Notes under the pieces: model-generated
Told to the model about the DNA's origin: nothing
The model's database searches: none
What the model saw: the letters and a program-made list of their open reading frames with translations, nothing else
Translations under genes and position numbers: made by a program
Shown here: one piece after another, positions 1-8,502 of the stretch
How the letters are laid out: the number at the start of each line of letters is the position of its first letter
Position numbering within the stretch: the first letter of the stretch is position 1
Origin: Candidatus Avelusimicrobium stercoris
GTDB lineage: Bacteria > Elusimicrobiota > Elusimicrobia > Elusimicrobiales > Elusimicrobiaceae
Assembly (NCBI GenBank): GCA_002432025.1
Contig: DJFE01000027.1
Span: 49,260-106,809, forward strand
Direction of reading: 5' to 3'
DNA length: 57,550 bases

Positions 1-621
1 TAAGTCCTGCGGACGGCTTATCTTTTTCCCCCTTTTGACTAATGGAGCCACACTGTTTTGGCAATGTCGCAAACAAACGAAACGGCAACAATAACAACAG
101 ATCCCCGACAGAAACACTCGGGGATGACAACAACGGCAAACAGTATATCCTATATCCCGAATAGGACACACGCTACGAAACAATAATAAAAAGTTTCCTT
201 TTAGTTGTCATTCCCGAAGGTCGTAGTCGGGAATCTGTCTTTGCTGTTGTTGTGCTCTTATGAAACGACAGATCCCGTATAAAGACACTACGGGATGACG
301 GCAGGGAAAAGACTGTTATAAAAATCGGGGGTCATTCTGAACTGCCGCCATTACCGCTAGGCGGCACCCCGTAAGGTTTCTGTACGGGGTCTGTTAATAG
401 GTTTCAGAATCTACCGATCGGGTTGTTAAAAACAACGTACACAACTAACTACACAAGCAGTAGATCCTGAACTAAATTCAGGATGACCTTCTTATTTGAA
501 TAACAACAGATCCCCGACTAAATTCCTCGGGGATGACAGCAAAAAACAATAAAATAAGGCCGTTATAAAAATAAAAGCCATACTAGAACCTTTGCCGAGC
601 CCACCGCGCCCCCAAGCCACG
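1..621. repeat. Intergenic cluster of palindromic (REP-like) repeats
   Basis: No convincing gene is visible here. The stretch holds at least six short inverted repeats with common outer bases of the form AGATC...GATGAC and variable inner arms: about 99-128 (CCCCGA/TCGGGG), 206-240 (TTCCCGA/TCGGGAA), 265-300 (CCCGTA/TACGGG), 331-412 (ATTCTGAA/TTCAGAAT, holding two further hairpins at 343-366 and 367-391), 461-487 (CCTGAA/TTCAGG) and 503-537 (CCCCGA/TCGGGG). They are separated by low-complexity ACAACA-type sequence. Inner arms differ from unit to unit but always pair. The same kind of unit recurs at 57449-57540. The class (REP/RPE-like) is inferred from architecture; no transposase is nearby. 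Confidence 0.75.
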
Positions 622-658
622 AAAAACCGCCCTAGGAAAAATTCCCTAGGGCGGTTTT
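622..658 (-). terminator. Rho-independent terminator after the SEC-C gene
   Basis: A 14-15 bp inverted repeat (arms around CCGCCCTAGG) with a short A/T-rich loop, flanked by A and T runs, lies just beyond the stop at 676. It can work in both directions and ends the minus-strand gene cluster. Confidence 0.8.
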
Positions 659-675
659 AATACCTTAAATAGCCG

Positions 676-1065
676 TTATTTCCCGGCGCCACAGCATTTT
701 TTGTACTTTTTGCCACTGCCACACGGGCACGGGTCGTTGCGCCCGATTTTGGGTCCTTGGTGGACAACCGTTTCCACCTTGGCGGGCGCGGTGCCGTTTT
801 CCGCACGGAGTTCGGCTTCGTGGTTCTTCATCCACTTCTTCATTTGGCGGATGCTCTTAAAGTCCACGCCGTCCTTTTCCATACGTTTGGCGATATCAAT
901 AAAGCGCTTTTTAATGGTCGGGTCCTGCAATTTGCTTTTAATCATTGAGGGCAGAGAATCAATTTCCCGTTCAATGCGCTCCTCAATAGACTCCTTTTTA
1001 CCGTTTTTAGCCGGTTCGGCCGGAGTAGCCGCTGTTTCTTCTTTTTTCTTAAATGGATTCCACAT
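676..1065 (-). CDS. SEC-C motif zinc-binding protein
   Basis: A 129-residue cytoplasmic protein. The C-terminus (about residues 105-126) carries the SEC-C zinc-binding motif, visible as NDPCPCGSGKKYKKCC, the same module found at the end of SecA and in many small proteins. The rest is a charged, helical region with an acidic, lysine-rich N-terminus and no recognisable domain. The ATG at 1065 is preferred over a TTG at 1074 because TAGGAG lies 9 nt before it. It is the last gene of the minus-strand run and a strong terminator follows. The partner is unknown; SEC-C modules often mediate contacts with SecB, ribosomes or nucleic acid, so any role is inference. Confidence 0.85.
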   Translation of the reverse strand: MWNPFKKKEETAATPAEPAKNGKKESIEERIEREIDSLPSMIKSKLQDPTIKKRFIDIAKRMEKDGVDFKSIRQMKKWMKNHEAELRAENGTAPAKVETVVHQGPKIGRNDPCPCGSGKKYKKCCGAGK

Positions 1066-1081
1066 AATGTACAACTCCTAA

Positions 1082-1645
1082 TTATTCGGAAATAAGTTTT
1101 TCTACAAAATTCTTAATGATTTCCGCCTTTTCAAAATAATGTTTTTCCCGCGGGATAACCAAGCGGTTGGGGTGTTTTTCCCAAATTTTCAAAATGCGGT
1201 CATCCAAGTCAAACGCCTGCTGTAAGTTTTCGGTGCGGACGTTGGTGGCTTGGTAAAAATCCTTCTCCGGCGGCGGGGATAAGTGGATTACGGCATCGTA
1301 GCGGGCAAGTTCCGCTTCCAGCGAACTGTGCATAGACTTAAAAAAGTCTTCCGGGCCTTTGGGCCAATACACGGCACCGTCAATAGATCCGCGATCGCAC
1401 ACCATTACCTTGGCGTTGGAGGTTTTTTCGGCTAATTCTTCCAACTGGTGCACGGTGTAAAAAATAATGTTTTGGGCGTGTTCAATGTGCACGGGGCTGT
1501 TGTCCTTACGCGGAAAACCGCCGCTGTAAATCAGGGTTGCGGCTTCCTGCACGAGGGCAATTTTGTTACCGAAGGTTTCCTTCAAAATAGAAAGAGCCGT
1601 GGTTTTGCCGCCGCTGGGGCCGCCGGTTAAAACGATTTTTTTCAT
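1082..1645 (-). CDS. P-loop ATPase of the AAA_28 type (paralog 1)
   Basis: A 187-residue cytoplasmic nucleotide-binding protein. Residues 8-16 form a Walker A loop (GGPSGGKTT), a VCDRG segment about residue 103 fits Walker B, and later motifs HLSPP and VRTE resemble those of the AAA_28/NadR-kinase-like group of small kinases. It is clearly homologous along its whole length to the next gene upstream (1649-2218), including the IWEKHPNRLV segment, so the two are a tandem duplication. AAGGATAACTT precedes the ATG. Substrate is unknown; members are usually annotated only as ATP-binding proteins. Confidence 0.8.
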   Translation of the reverse strand: MKKIVLTGGPSGGKTTALSILKETFGNKIALVQEAATLIYSGGFPRKDNSPVHIEHAQNIIFYTVHQLEELAEKTSNAKVMVCDRGSIDGAVYWPKGPEDFFKSMHSSLEAELARYDAVIHLSPPPEKDFYQATNVRTENLQQAFDLDDRILKIWEKHPNRLVIPREKHYFEKAEIIKNFVEKLISE

Positions 1646-1648
1646 AAG

Positions 1649-2218
1649 TTATCCTTTAATGATTTTTTCTACAAAATTCTTAATGGCTTCCGCCTTTTCA
1701 AAAAAGTGTTCCGTCCCGCCCACTACCAAGCGGTTGGGGTGTTTTTCCCACATTTTTAAAATTTTGCGGTCAATTTCAAACGCCTTATCCAAGGTTTCCG
1801 TGCGCACGTGCGTGGATTGGTAAAAGGCCGGGTTGGACGGCGGAGACAGGTGCAACACCGCGTCGTAGCGGGCGAGTTCCGCCTCCAAAGACGTACCCAT
1901 ATGCGCAAAAAACGCTTCCGGGCCGTCCGGCCAATAAACGGACGCGTCCACCGTACCGCGGTCGCACACGATAAGGGGCGCCGTGGACGTTTGTTCCGCC
2001 AATTCTTCCATTTCCTTAGTGGCTACGAAAATAATCTGCTGGGCGGCTTCAATATGTGCGCGGCTGTTGTCCTGCCGCGGAAATCCGCCGCTAAAAATCA
2101 TTGTGGCGGCTTCGCGCACGAGTTCCACCTGCGGGCCGAAAGTTTCTTTCAGCACCGACAGAGCCGTCGTTTTGCCGCTGTTGGGGCCGCCTGTAATGGC
2201 GATTTTTTTATGCTTCAT
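1649..2218 (-). CDS. P-loop ATPase of the AAA_28 type (paralog 2)
   Basis: A 189-residue paralog of the neighbouring gene at 1082-1645. It has Walker A GGPNSGKTT near its N-terminus, VCDRG about residue 105, HLSPP, VRTE and the conserved KMWEKHPNRLV stretch. The start at 2218 is supported by GGAGGACAAAA immediately before the ATG; a longer reading frame from 2251 would lie deeper in the M23 gene and lacks a ribosome site. The first 11 bases overlap the end of the M23 peptidase gene, indicating translational coupling. The function of the pair is not known; divergence mainly in the lid and C-terminal parts suggests different substrates. Confidence 0.8.
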   Translation of the reverse strand: MKHKKIAITGGPNSGKTTALSVLKETFGPQVELVREAATMIFSGGFPRQDNSRAHIEAAQQIIFVATKEMEELAEQTSTAPLIVCDRGTVDASVYWPDGPEAFFAHMGTSLEAELARYDAVLHLSPPSNPAFYQSTHVRTETLDKAFEIDRKILKMWEKHPNRLVVGGTEHFFEKAEAIKNFVEKIIKG

Positions 2219-3503
2219 TTTTGTCCTCCGTGGCGTCCTTTGTGGGAGCAAGGGCCGCCTTTTGGGCTGCTTCTAATTCTTTTAAGTATAGCACTTTTAA
2301 GTCCTCAAATTCTTTGCGTTGTTCTTTGGGTATATCCCGCACGGTGGAATTGCGGTTCTTCATCTTCAAGAAATCTACAAATTTATTCTTTTCTTTAATG
2401 CGGAAATCCAAGTGCGGCCCCGTGGAAAGCCCCGTGCTGCCCACATAGCCGACCGTTTGCCCCTGTTTGACCTTGGCCCCGGCCTTAATGCCCTTGCCAT
2501 ACCCCTTTAAATGGCCGTAAGAGGTCATATAGCCGTTGGCGTGGCGGATTTCCACATAGTTGCCAAAACCGCCCTTGTATCCGGCCACTTTCACCGTTCC
2601 GTCCGCCACTGCCTGAACCGGGGTGCCCGTGGGGGCGGCATAATCAATACCCAAATGCGGGCGGCGGATTTTTAAAATAGGGTGCAACCGCCCATAGGAA
2701 AAGCGAGACGAAATACGGTAATTGCGGAAACTGATGGGCGACTTTAAGAACATTTTTTTGCTCATTTTGCCCGTTTCGTCATAGAAATCGTCTTCAAAAT
2801 AAAAGGCGTAAGTCGTGCCGCCCTCAACGCTTTTGTAAGAAGCGGCAAGCAAATCCTGGCTGGTTATTTCACCCGTGGAAGTATAATTTTCCTCCCACAA
2901 GGCGGCATATTCGTCGCCGTTGCGGGTATCGGTATTAAAATCAATCGTCCAAGAAAACGCATCCGTAAAATCCAAAATAAGCGGCACCTGTAACCCCTTG
3001 GAAAGCATAGAGTTAAACAAGGAGCCTTTAATCTTTCCGGCGGCGGTTTTAATGCGGGTTTTAATTTCCACATCACTTACCCCGGCCACCAGCGCGCCGT
3101 CCACGTGTGCCACATTGGCTACATAATAGCGTTTAAAGCCCTGCGTAAGCAGTAGCATAATAAAGTGCCCGTCCGCATCCACGGAGAGCGAATAAACATC
3201 GCCCTTTTGCAGTTTGCGCGTATCGGCCACCGTGGAGAGTTTGCCCACAATTTGCGCCACCTCTTGGTTGGATAAACCCGCTTCCTGCAAGGCTACATAA
3301 ATCGGTTTTTCTTTAATGGTAAATTCCTGCACCGGGATTTCTCGCTCGCGGAGGTTTTCTTTTTCCTGCTCGTCTTTTACGCGCGAAATGTGCAACGCCA
3401 TCCCCGTTGCCACAATAATCACGCACAGGGTGAGCGTGTAAAACAAGATATCGTGGTAGCGGCGGTAATGCTGCTGGATAAAGGCTAGGAATTTTTCTTT
3501 CAT
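2208..3503 (-). CDS. M23-family peptidoglycan metallopeptidase (OapA/Csd3-like)
   Basis: A 431-residue envelope enzyme. One N-terminal membrane helix (about residues 17-38) anchors it. A middle region (about 60-260) resembles the prodomain of ShyA/Csd3/MepM-type enzymes, and the C-terminal LytM domain (about 275-390) carries HLGID (HxxxD zinc ligands), SYGHLKG and GPHLDFRI. In most relatives the last motif reads HLHF, so the second His ligand is Asp here; such HLDF versions also occur in some Bacteroidetes proteins. It probably cuts peptide cross-links in the periplasm. The start may be ATG 3503 or GTG 3509; neither has a clear ribosome site. Confidence 0.8.
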   Translation of the reverse strand: MKEKFLAFIQQHYRRYHDILFYTLTLCVIIVATGMALHISRVKDEQEKENLREREIPVQEFTIKEKPIYVALQEAGLSNQEVAQIVGKLSTVADTRKLQKGDVYSLSVDADGHFIMLLLTQGFKRYYVANVAHVDGALVAGVSDVEIKTRIKTAAGKIKGSLFNSMLSKGLQVPLILDFTDAFSWTIDFNTDTRNGDEYAALWEENYTSTGEITSQDLLAASYKSVEGGTTYAFYFEDDFYDETGKMSKKMFLKSPISFRNYRISSRFSYGRLHPILKIRRPHLGIDYAAPTGTPVQAVADGTVKVAGYKGGFGNYVEIRHANGYMTSYGHLKGYGKGIKAGAKVKQGQTVGYVGSTGLSTGPHLDFRIKEKNKFVDFLKMKNRNSTVRDIPKEQRKEFEDLKVLYLKELEAAQKAALAPTKDATEDKNEA

Positions 3504-3511
3504 AAGCACAG

Positions 3512-3539
3512 CAGGGGGCGGCCGTTAAGCCGCCCCCTG
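3512..3539 (-). other. GC-rich hairpin between ptb and the M23 gene
   Basis: A perfect 11-bp stem (CAGGGGGCGGC with its complement) and a 6-nt loop sits 5 nt after the ptb stop and about 10 nt before the next start. No T-run follows on the minus strand, so it is not a standard intrinsic terminator; a stabiliser of the ptb-buk message or an attenuator of the downstream genes is more likely. Confidence 0.6.
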
Positions 3540-3544
3540 ATAAA

Positions 3545-4462
3545 CTATTTTTGGTCCTTTAAGAAAGAGCACAACGCAATGGCGTTGAGTTTCACTTTCG
3601 GGTCATCGGCGCGGGAAGGCAAGATGACCGGAATCTTCGGGCCCACGAGCACAGCCGCGGCTTCCATATGGTCGCCAAAGAAGGCCAAGGCTTTATAGAG
3701 CGGGTTAGCGGCGTCCAAGTCTGGCAGCATCAAGATATCAGCATCTCCGGCTACCACTTTGCCTTTAATGCCCTTTTCAGCGGCGCGTTCAGGCGAGAGA
3801 GAAATGTACAAGTCGTACGGACCTTCCACCGTGCAGCCGGTGATTTTCCCTTCCGCGTTCATTTGCGCCAAGGCGGCCGCATCCACAGTAGAGGGGATTT
3901 TTTCGTTTACTTTTTCCACCGGGCACACGCAAGACACTTTCGGCGTTTCCAAGCCGAGTTTGTGCATCGTGTTGACGGCGTTTTGGATGATTTTGGCCTT
4001 TTGTTCCAAGGTCGGGGCAATAACCACGGCGGAATCGGTTACCGCAAAGGGTTTGTGGTATTTCGGCGTGCTGAACAGCACAAAGTGGGACAAGAGCGCC
4101 CCTTCCGGCACCAAGTGGGCTTCTTTATTCAAAATCGCCTTCATATAATACTTGGTATCCACGAGGCCTTTAATCAAAAAATCGCCTTTGCCGGCCAAGA
4201 TTTGGTCCACGGCCAATTTGCACATCGTGGGGACGTCTTCGCAGTCAATATATTCAAATTTGCTGTCGTTCAAACCCACTTCGGCTACGGTTTGTTTGAC
4301 GGCGGCCAGCGGCCCAATCAAAATACCGTGGGAAATAAGACCGTTCTGATCGGCCATTTTGATAGCCGTCAGCGCTTCTTTATTGTTCGCGCCCGGCACT
4401 ACTACACGGTTTGATTTCCCTTTTACTTGTTCAATCAAATCGGCAAAACTTTTGAATTTCAT
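3545..4462 (-). CDS. ptb: Phosphate butyryltransferase (phosphotransbutyrylase)
   Basis: A 305-residue cytoplasmic enzyme of the PTA_PTB family that converts an acyl-CoA and phosphate into acyl-phosphate and CoA. Its length matches Ptb (about 300) and is shorter than typical phosphate acetyltransferases. Family segments are visible, such as VVVPGANNKEALTA at the N-terminus, LIKGLVDT, LLSHFVLF, VTDSAVVIAPTLEQKA and the C-terminal HMEAAAVLVGPKIPVILPSRAD. GTAAGGAGATAAAT precedes the ATG. It lies 30 bp after buk, the standard partner that makes ATP from the acyl-phosphate. Acetyl or branched-chain substrates are possible alternatives to butyryl. Confidence 0.85.
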   Translation of the reverse strand: MKFKSFADLIEQVKGKSNRVVVPGANNKEALTAIKMADQNGLISHGILIGPLAAVKQTVAEVGLNDSKFEYIDCEDVPTMCKLAVDQILAGKGDFLIKGLVDTKYYMKAILNKEAHLVPEGALLSHFVLFSTPKYHKPFAVTDSAVVIAPTLEQKAKIIQNAVNTMHKLGLETPKVSCVCPVEKVNEKIPSTVDAAALAQMNAEGKITGCTVEGPYDLYISLSPERAAEKGIKGKVVAGDADILMLPDLDAANPLYKALAFFGDHMEAAAVLVGPKIPVILPSRADDPKVKLNAIALCSFLKDQK

Positions 4463-4492
4463 ATTTATCTCCTTACAAGAATAACTTTTAAA

Positions 4493-5605
4493 TCAACTGT
4501 ATTTCTTTACAATCTTGGGATTATCCAGCGCGCGGCGGGCGGCCTCGCGCAGGGCGTCCTTTTCCTCGCTGCCCGGGAATACATATACCGGGGCAATCCA
4601 ACTGACATATGTGCTAATGGCCTGCGGGATATATTTGCTGTTCATCAGCCCGCCCGTAAGCGCAATAAAATCCACTTTTCCTTCCAGCACAACGGCCATT
4701 GCCCCAATGTATTTGGCAATTTGGTAAATCATTGCGTCCTCGGCCAGTTTGGCTTCCTCGCGCGTACAGCAAATGAGGGAGCCGGGGCGTTTTTCGCCCG
4801 TGCGGATAAATTCTTCCAAATCTTTTACGTCGGACGTGCCCGTATAGGCCACCAGTCCGCCCTTGCCGCGCAGTTTTAGGCGCATATCACGCAAGGTATA
4901 TTTGCCCGAATAACACATCTGCACCAAGCCGGAGTTGGGCGTACCGCCGCTTCTCTGCGGGGTCATCGGGCCGTCGCCCTCGTAGCCGTTGTTTACATCT
5001 ACGACTTTCCCCTCGCGGTGCGCACCGACGGTAATGCCGCCGCCACCGTGGCAAACGATACAATTCATTTTCTCATATGGTTTGCCCAACTTCCCCGCAA
5101 TTAAACGCGCCACGCGTTTTTGGCTTAATGCGTGGAAAATGGAAATACGCGGATTTTCGGGCATACCCGAATAGCGGGCAACGGGTTGGAGTTCGTCAAT
5201 AACCACCGGGTTGGCAATAAAACTGGGGCATCCTGCATATTGGGCGATTTCGCGCGCCAAAATGCCGCCTAAATTACTGGGGTGTATTCCACCATAGCGG
5301 CCGGTTTCCAAGTCGCTTACCATTTGGTCGTTTACAGCATACACGCCGCCCTCTACGGAGCGGATAAAGCCGCCGCGGCCAATGACCGCATCAATTTCTT
5401 TGAGCGGAACCTTGTGGTCTAGCAGGTAATCCAAAATCAGTTTGCGGCGCAGGGGCAACTGTTCGGTAACGTTTTTACCCTCGTAGGGCTCCAAATCGGT
5501 CAGCGAATAACGGACAGTAACTTCAAACACGGGCGTATTGCCGCGGTAGTAGCCAATATCGTCCGAGGTGGACCCCGGGTTAATAACTAGGATGTTGTAA
5601 TCCAT
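4493..5605 (-). CDS. buk: Butyrate (acyl) kinase
   Basis: A 370-residue member of the acetate/butyrate kinase branch of the ASKHA fold, converting acyl-phosphate plus ADP to the acid and ATP. The N-terminal phosphate loop INPGSTSDD, the VIGRGGFIRSVEGGVYAVN segment, the CHGGGGITVGAH loop and the adenosine motif LTGGLMNSKYI are all present, and the length matches Buk. AGGGGGCGCAA precedes the ATG. With ptb directly downstream it forms the substrate-level phosphorylation module for butyrate or branched-chain acid release. An E3 gene (lpd) lies two genes upstream, which recalls ptb-buk-bkd operons for branched-chain keto-acid breakdown; that substrate assignment is inference. Confidence 0.88.
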   Translation of the reverse strand: MDYNILVINPGSTSDDIGYYRGNTPVFEVTVRYSLTDLEPYEGKNVTEQLPLRRKLILDYLLDHKVPLKEIDAVIGRGGFIRSVEGGVYAVNDQMVSDLETGRYGGIHPSNLGGILAREIAQYAGCPSFIANPVVIDELQPVARYSGMPENPRISIFHALSQKRVARLIAGKLGKPYEKMNCIVCHGGGGITVGAHREGKVVDVNNGYEGDGPMTPQRSGGTPNSGLVQMCYSGKYTLRDMRLKLRGKGGLVAYTGTSDVKDLEEFIRTGEKRPGSLICCTREEAKLAEDAMIYQIAKYIGAMAVVLEGKVDFIALTGGLMNSKYIPQAISTYVSWIAPVYVFPGSEEKDALREAARRALDNPKIVKKYS

Positions 5606-5666
5606 TTGCGCCCCCTGTAAGCATTAGTTATATTTTAACAAATATAGCGGCCTTTGGCCGGACGAT

Positions 5667-6377
5667 TTACGGCAACTTGGAAGATAACTTGTCCGCCCAT
5701 TTTTTTAAGAAAAACAACTGCTCCCGGCTTAACCCTTGGCGGGAAAGCATATGACGCAGGAGCGCTTTGCGCTGGTCCGAAGAAAAATCGGTCTTAAAGC
5801 CGGATTTTTCAAATAGTACGTCCGCAGACGAAATAAAAATTTCCTTTTGCGCGTCCGTAGGCGCTTCGGGCGCCTGCCCGGGGCGGCGGATAGCCTTAAA
5901 GCCGGGCCGCCGGGAAAGTTCATAACAGGTTAAAATAACGGCTTGGGCCAAATTGATGGACGGCTGTTTGGAAGCCGTAGGAATATTCAGCACCACATCG
6001 CACCGTTCAATATCCTCGCCGGAGAGGCCGCTCTTTTCGTTGCCAAACACCAAGGCTACGCGCCCTTCGGGAGCGACTTGTAAGCGTTCATTGAGAGAAG
6101 GCAAGGGGACAATTTCCTGCTTGATTTCCCGGTTTTTAATGGCGGTAGAAGCCATAGAAAACGCAGTATCTTGCAGGGCTTCGTCCAAGGTGGCGCACCG
6201 TTTGGCCTGCTGCATAATGTCATTTACGCCCACCGCGCTGACGGATTCCCGCCAGACGGGTTCGTACGGGTCCACCACGCGTAAATCGGACAAGCCGAAA
6301 TTGCCCATTGCCCGGGCGCAGGCCCCAATATTATTGGGGTCGCGCGGGCGTACCAACACAATGCTAATGGGGTTCAT
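5667..6377 (-). CDS. trmJ: TrmJ-like tRNA/rRNA 2'-O-methyltransferase (SPOUT)
   Basis: A 236-residue SPOUT-class RNA methyltransferase. The three family motifs are clear: NIGACARAMGNFGL (motif 1), LVFGNEKSGLS (motif 2) and NIPT followed by SINLAQAV (motif 3), which build the knotted AdoMet site. Length and the C-terminal helical extension (after about residue 160) fit TrmJ, which methylates nucleotide 32 of tRNAs. Its start overlaps the end of lpd by 4 nt, so it is translated with lpd. Assignment to tRNA position 32 rather than another RNA site is by similarity only. Confidence 0.82.
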   Translation of the reverse strand: MNPISIVLVRPRDPNNIGACARAMGNFGLSDLRVVDPYEPVWRESVSAVGVNDIMQQAKRCATLDEALQDTAFSMASTAIKNREIKQEIVPLPSLNERLQVAPEGRVALVFGNEKSGLSGEDIERCDVVLNIPTASKQPSINLAQAVILTCYELSRRPGFKAIRRPGQAPEAPTDAQKEIFISSADVLFEKSGFKTDFSSDQRKALLRHMLSRQGLSREQLFFLKKWADKLSSKLP

Positions 6378-7744
6378 CTGTTTAAGGCCTCCCCGATAGA
6401 TTCAGCAAAGGTGGGGTGGGCAAAAATAACTTCCTTTAACTGATCCACCGTCATTTTGGCGGCCAAGGCTACGCTGACGGCGTGGATAAGTTCCGCCGCG
6501 TGTGCGCCCGCAAACACGCCGCCCAATAATTCCCCGGTTTGCGCGTTGCTGATAAGTTCGTAATATCCTTCGGTTTGGTCCTGCGCTACGGCGCGGCCGT
6601 TGGCCAGCAAAAAGGCCTTATGGGTTTTAACGGGCAACCCCTTGGCTTCGGCCTGCGCGCGCGTAAGACCCACCGAGGCAATTTCGGGCGATGTGTAAAT
6701 GGCGCGCGGCACGCTTTCGTTGTGATAAACCGCCGGAACGCCGCACAGGTTGGAAGCCGCCACCTCGCCCTGCCGGCTGGCCGCGTGCGCCAATTGGAAG
6801 AGGCCGTTTACATCGCCGACTGCGTAAACATTCCCCTTTAACTGCAAGGTTTGCGGATTTACCTGCACGCCCTTGCGGGTCCAGGTTACGCCGATATTTT
6901 CCATTTTAAGCGCGCTTAAATTTACGCTGCGCCCAATGGCGGCTAAAACAGCATCCGCCGTTAGAGTTTGCCCATTAGACAGCGTAAGCGTATAGACACC
7001 GTTTTCATAAGTTATACCCGTTGCGCTTGTACCCGTGCAAAGTTTAATGCCCCGCTTGCCAAACGCTTGGGTCAGCACGCGGGCCGCGCCTTCGTCTTCC
7101 AGCGGAAGCAGGCGCGGCTGCATTTCCACAATGGTTACCTTTACGCCCAACTCGTTCATAAAATCGGCCATTTCGCAACCGATTACTCCCCCGCCCACAA
7201 TCACTAATTCCTTGGGAAGATGCGGCATATCAAAAATGGTGGAATTGTCGTAAATTTTATCCTTTATTTGGTCAAACGGAACCGGGAAAAACGCTTCGGA
7301 CCCGGCGGCCAAAATAATGCCGTCCGCTTCCAGTTGCTGTTCCGTGCCGTCCGCTTTTTTTACATTTACGGTATGTTCGTTTACAAAAGAGGCTTCCCCG
7401 TTTATTACTTCCACCCCCGCCTTTTTAAGCAAAAAGGACACCCCTTGCGTCAGTTTGCGCGTGGCCGCGCGCTGGCGGGCCTGGATTTTTCCCCAATCTA
7501 ACAGACTAAAAAGTTTATCCGCCTGTTCCTGCGCGCCGTCCGCGCACAAAGACGAAATGGTTTTAACCGTGTGGAAGCGGTGCGCCGCATCCAATAAAGA
7601 TTTGGACGGAATACAGCCGCAATTTAAACATACCCCGCCGACTTTGTTTTTTTCCACCAGCGTAACCTTGGCCCCCAAAGAAGCCGCCTTTAACGCGGCC
7701 GGATACCCCGCCGGGCCGCCGCCGATTACAACGATATTTTTCAT
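6374..7744 (-). CDS. lpd: Dihydrolipoamide dehydrogenase (E3)
   Basis: A 456-residue flavoprotein disulfide reductase that reoxidises dihydrolipoyl groups with NAD+. Visible are the FAD-binding IGGGPAGYPAA at residues 7-17, the redox pair C39 and C44 in CLNCGCIPSK (with an extra C42 between them), the NAD-binding VGGGVIGCE, the second FAD motif AVGDV and the C-terminal catalytic AHPTFAES. The ATG at 7744 is chosen because AAGGGGGAAATT precedes it and it gives the normal N-terminus. No E1, E2 or lipoyl protein gene is in this window, so it may serve a complex encoded elsewhere. It shares an operon with trmJ. Confidence 0.9.
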   Translation of the reverse strand: MKNIVVIGGGPAGYPAALKAASLGAKVTLVEKNKVGGVCLNCGCIPSKSLLDAAHRFHTVKTISSLCADGAQEQADKLFSLLDWGKIQARQRAATRKLTQGVSFLLKKAGVEVINGEASFVNEHTVNVKKADGTEQQLEADGIILAAGSEAFFPVPFDQIKDKIYDNSTIFDMPHLPKELVIVGGGVIGCEMADFMNELGVKVTIVEMQPRLLPLEDEGAARVLTQAFGKRGIKLCTGTSATGITYENGVYTLTLSNGQTLTADAVLAAIGRSVNLSALKMENIGVTWTRKGVQVNPQTLQLKGNVYAVGDVNGLFQLAHAASRQGEVAASNLCGVPAVYHNESVPRAIYTSPEIASVGLTRAQAEAKGLPVKTHKAFLLANGRAVAQDQTEGYYELISNAQTGELLGGVFAGAHAAELIHAVSVALAAKMTVDQLKEVIFAHPTFAESIGEALNR

Positions 7745-7820
7745 AATTTCCCCCTTATACGGCATTTTGATTATATTTATTCTAGCATTAAAAACAGTAT
7801 AATAAAAAACGAGAAACACT

Positions 7821-8501
7821 ATGCCAAATAACCCTTCTTACATCGGACACCGTGAACGCATCCGTGAAAAATTCGCCTCGGCGGGGTTGGACAGTTTCCT
7901 GGACCACGAAACCCTGGAACTGCTTTTGACCTATGCCGTGCCGCGCAAAGACACCAAACCGATTGCTTGGGCATTGCTTAAAAAATTCGGCTCGTTGGCC
8001 GCCGTGCTGGACGCGGACCCGGACCAACTTTCGCAAGTAAACGGGGTGGGCCCCGCTACCGCGCAGTTTTTAAAATTAATCCGCGCGGTGTTTAAAAAGT
8101 ATTCACTCTCAGAAGTAAAAGAGCGTATCACTATCCGCACGCCGCAACAAGTGCTGGAATATTGCAACGCCTCGCTGGCCGGAAAGCAGGAAGAGTGTTT
8201 AGAAATTATTTATCTTTCCGTGCGCAATACCGTTATGGGCACGGAAGTTATCGCCTCGGGGCTGATTGACCGGGTGGCCGTATCGCCGCGCAAAATTGTA
8301 GAGTGCGCCCTAGCGGCCAAGGCTCCGGCCATTATTTTGGTGCACAACCACCCGTCTGGCGACGCTTCTCCCTCGCAGGAAGACATTGAACTCACGCGCG
8401 ACGTGGTGCGGGCGGCGGAACTGTTTGGCATTTCGGTACACGACCACATTATTATCGGCAAAGGGTCGCATTACAGTTTAAAGGCCAATGGGAAGATATA
8501 A
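7821..8501 (+). CDS. radC: RadC-family JAB-domain protein
   Basis: A 226-residue protein with an N-terminal helix-hairpin-helix region (about 10-75, including VNGVGPATAQFLKL) and a C-terminal JAB/MPN metalloprotease-like domain with the conserved motif LVHNHPSGDASPSQED (about residues 174-189). RadC proteins were named for DNA repair, but their true activity is unsettled. A TATAAT at 7798-7803 lies 17 nt before the ATG, giving a very short leader. The stop is 1 nt before the next start, so it is transcribed with the cysteine desulfidase-like gene. Confidence 0.88.
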   Translation: MPNNPSYIGHRERIREKFASAGLDSFLDHETLELLLTYAVPRKDTKPIAWALLKKFGSLAAVLDADPDQLSQVNGVGPATAQFLKLIRAVFKKYSLSEVKERITIRTPQQVLEYCNASLAGKQEECLEIIYLSVRNTVMGTEVIASGLIDRVAVSPRKIVECALAAKAPAIILVHNHPSGDASPSQEDIELTRDVVRAAELFGISVHDHIIIGKGSHYSLKANGKI

Positions 8502-8502
8502 T

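Noticed and set aside
1..621. CRISPR array
   Set aside because: The repeats are palindromic, vary in their arms and orientation, and are not evenly spaced with unique spacers; no cas genes are present.
1808..2398. Long open frame on the plus strand opposite the NTPase and M23 genes
   Set aside because: It is antisense to two well-supported genes, has no family features and no ribosome site; other long opposite-strand frames (for example 3668-4414, 23593-24435, 46873-47655) are rejected likewise.
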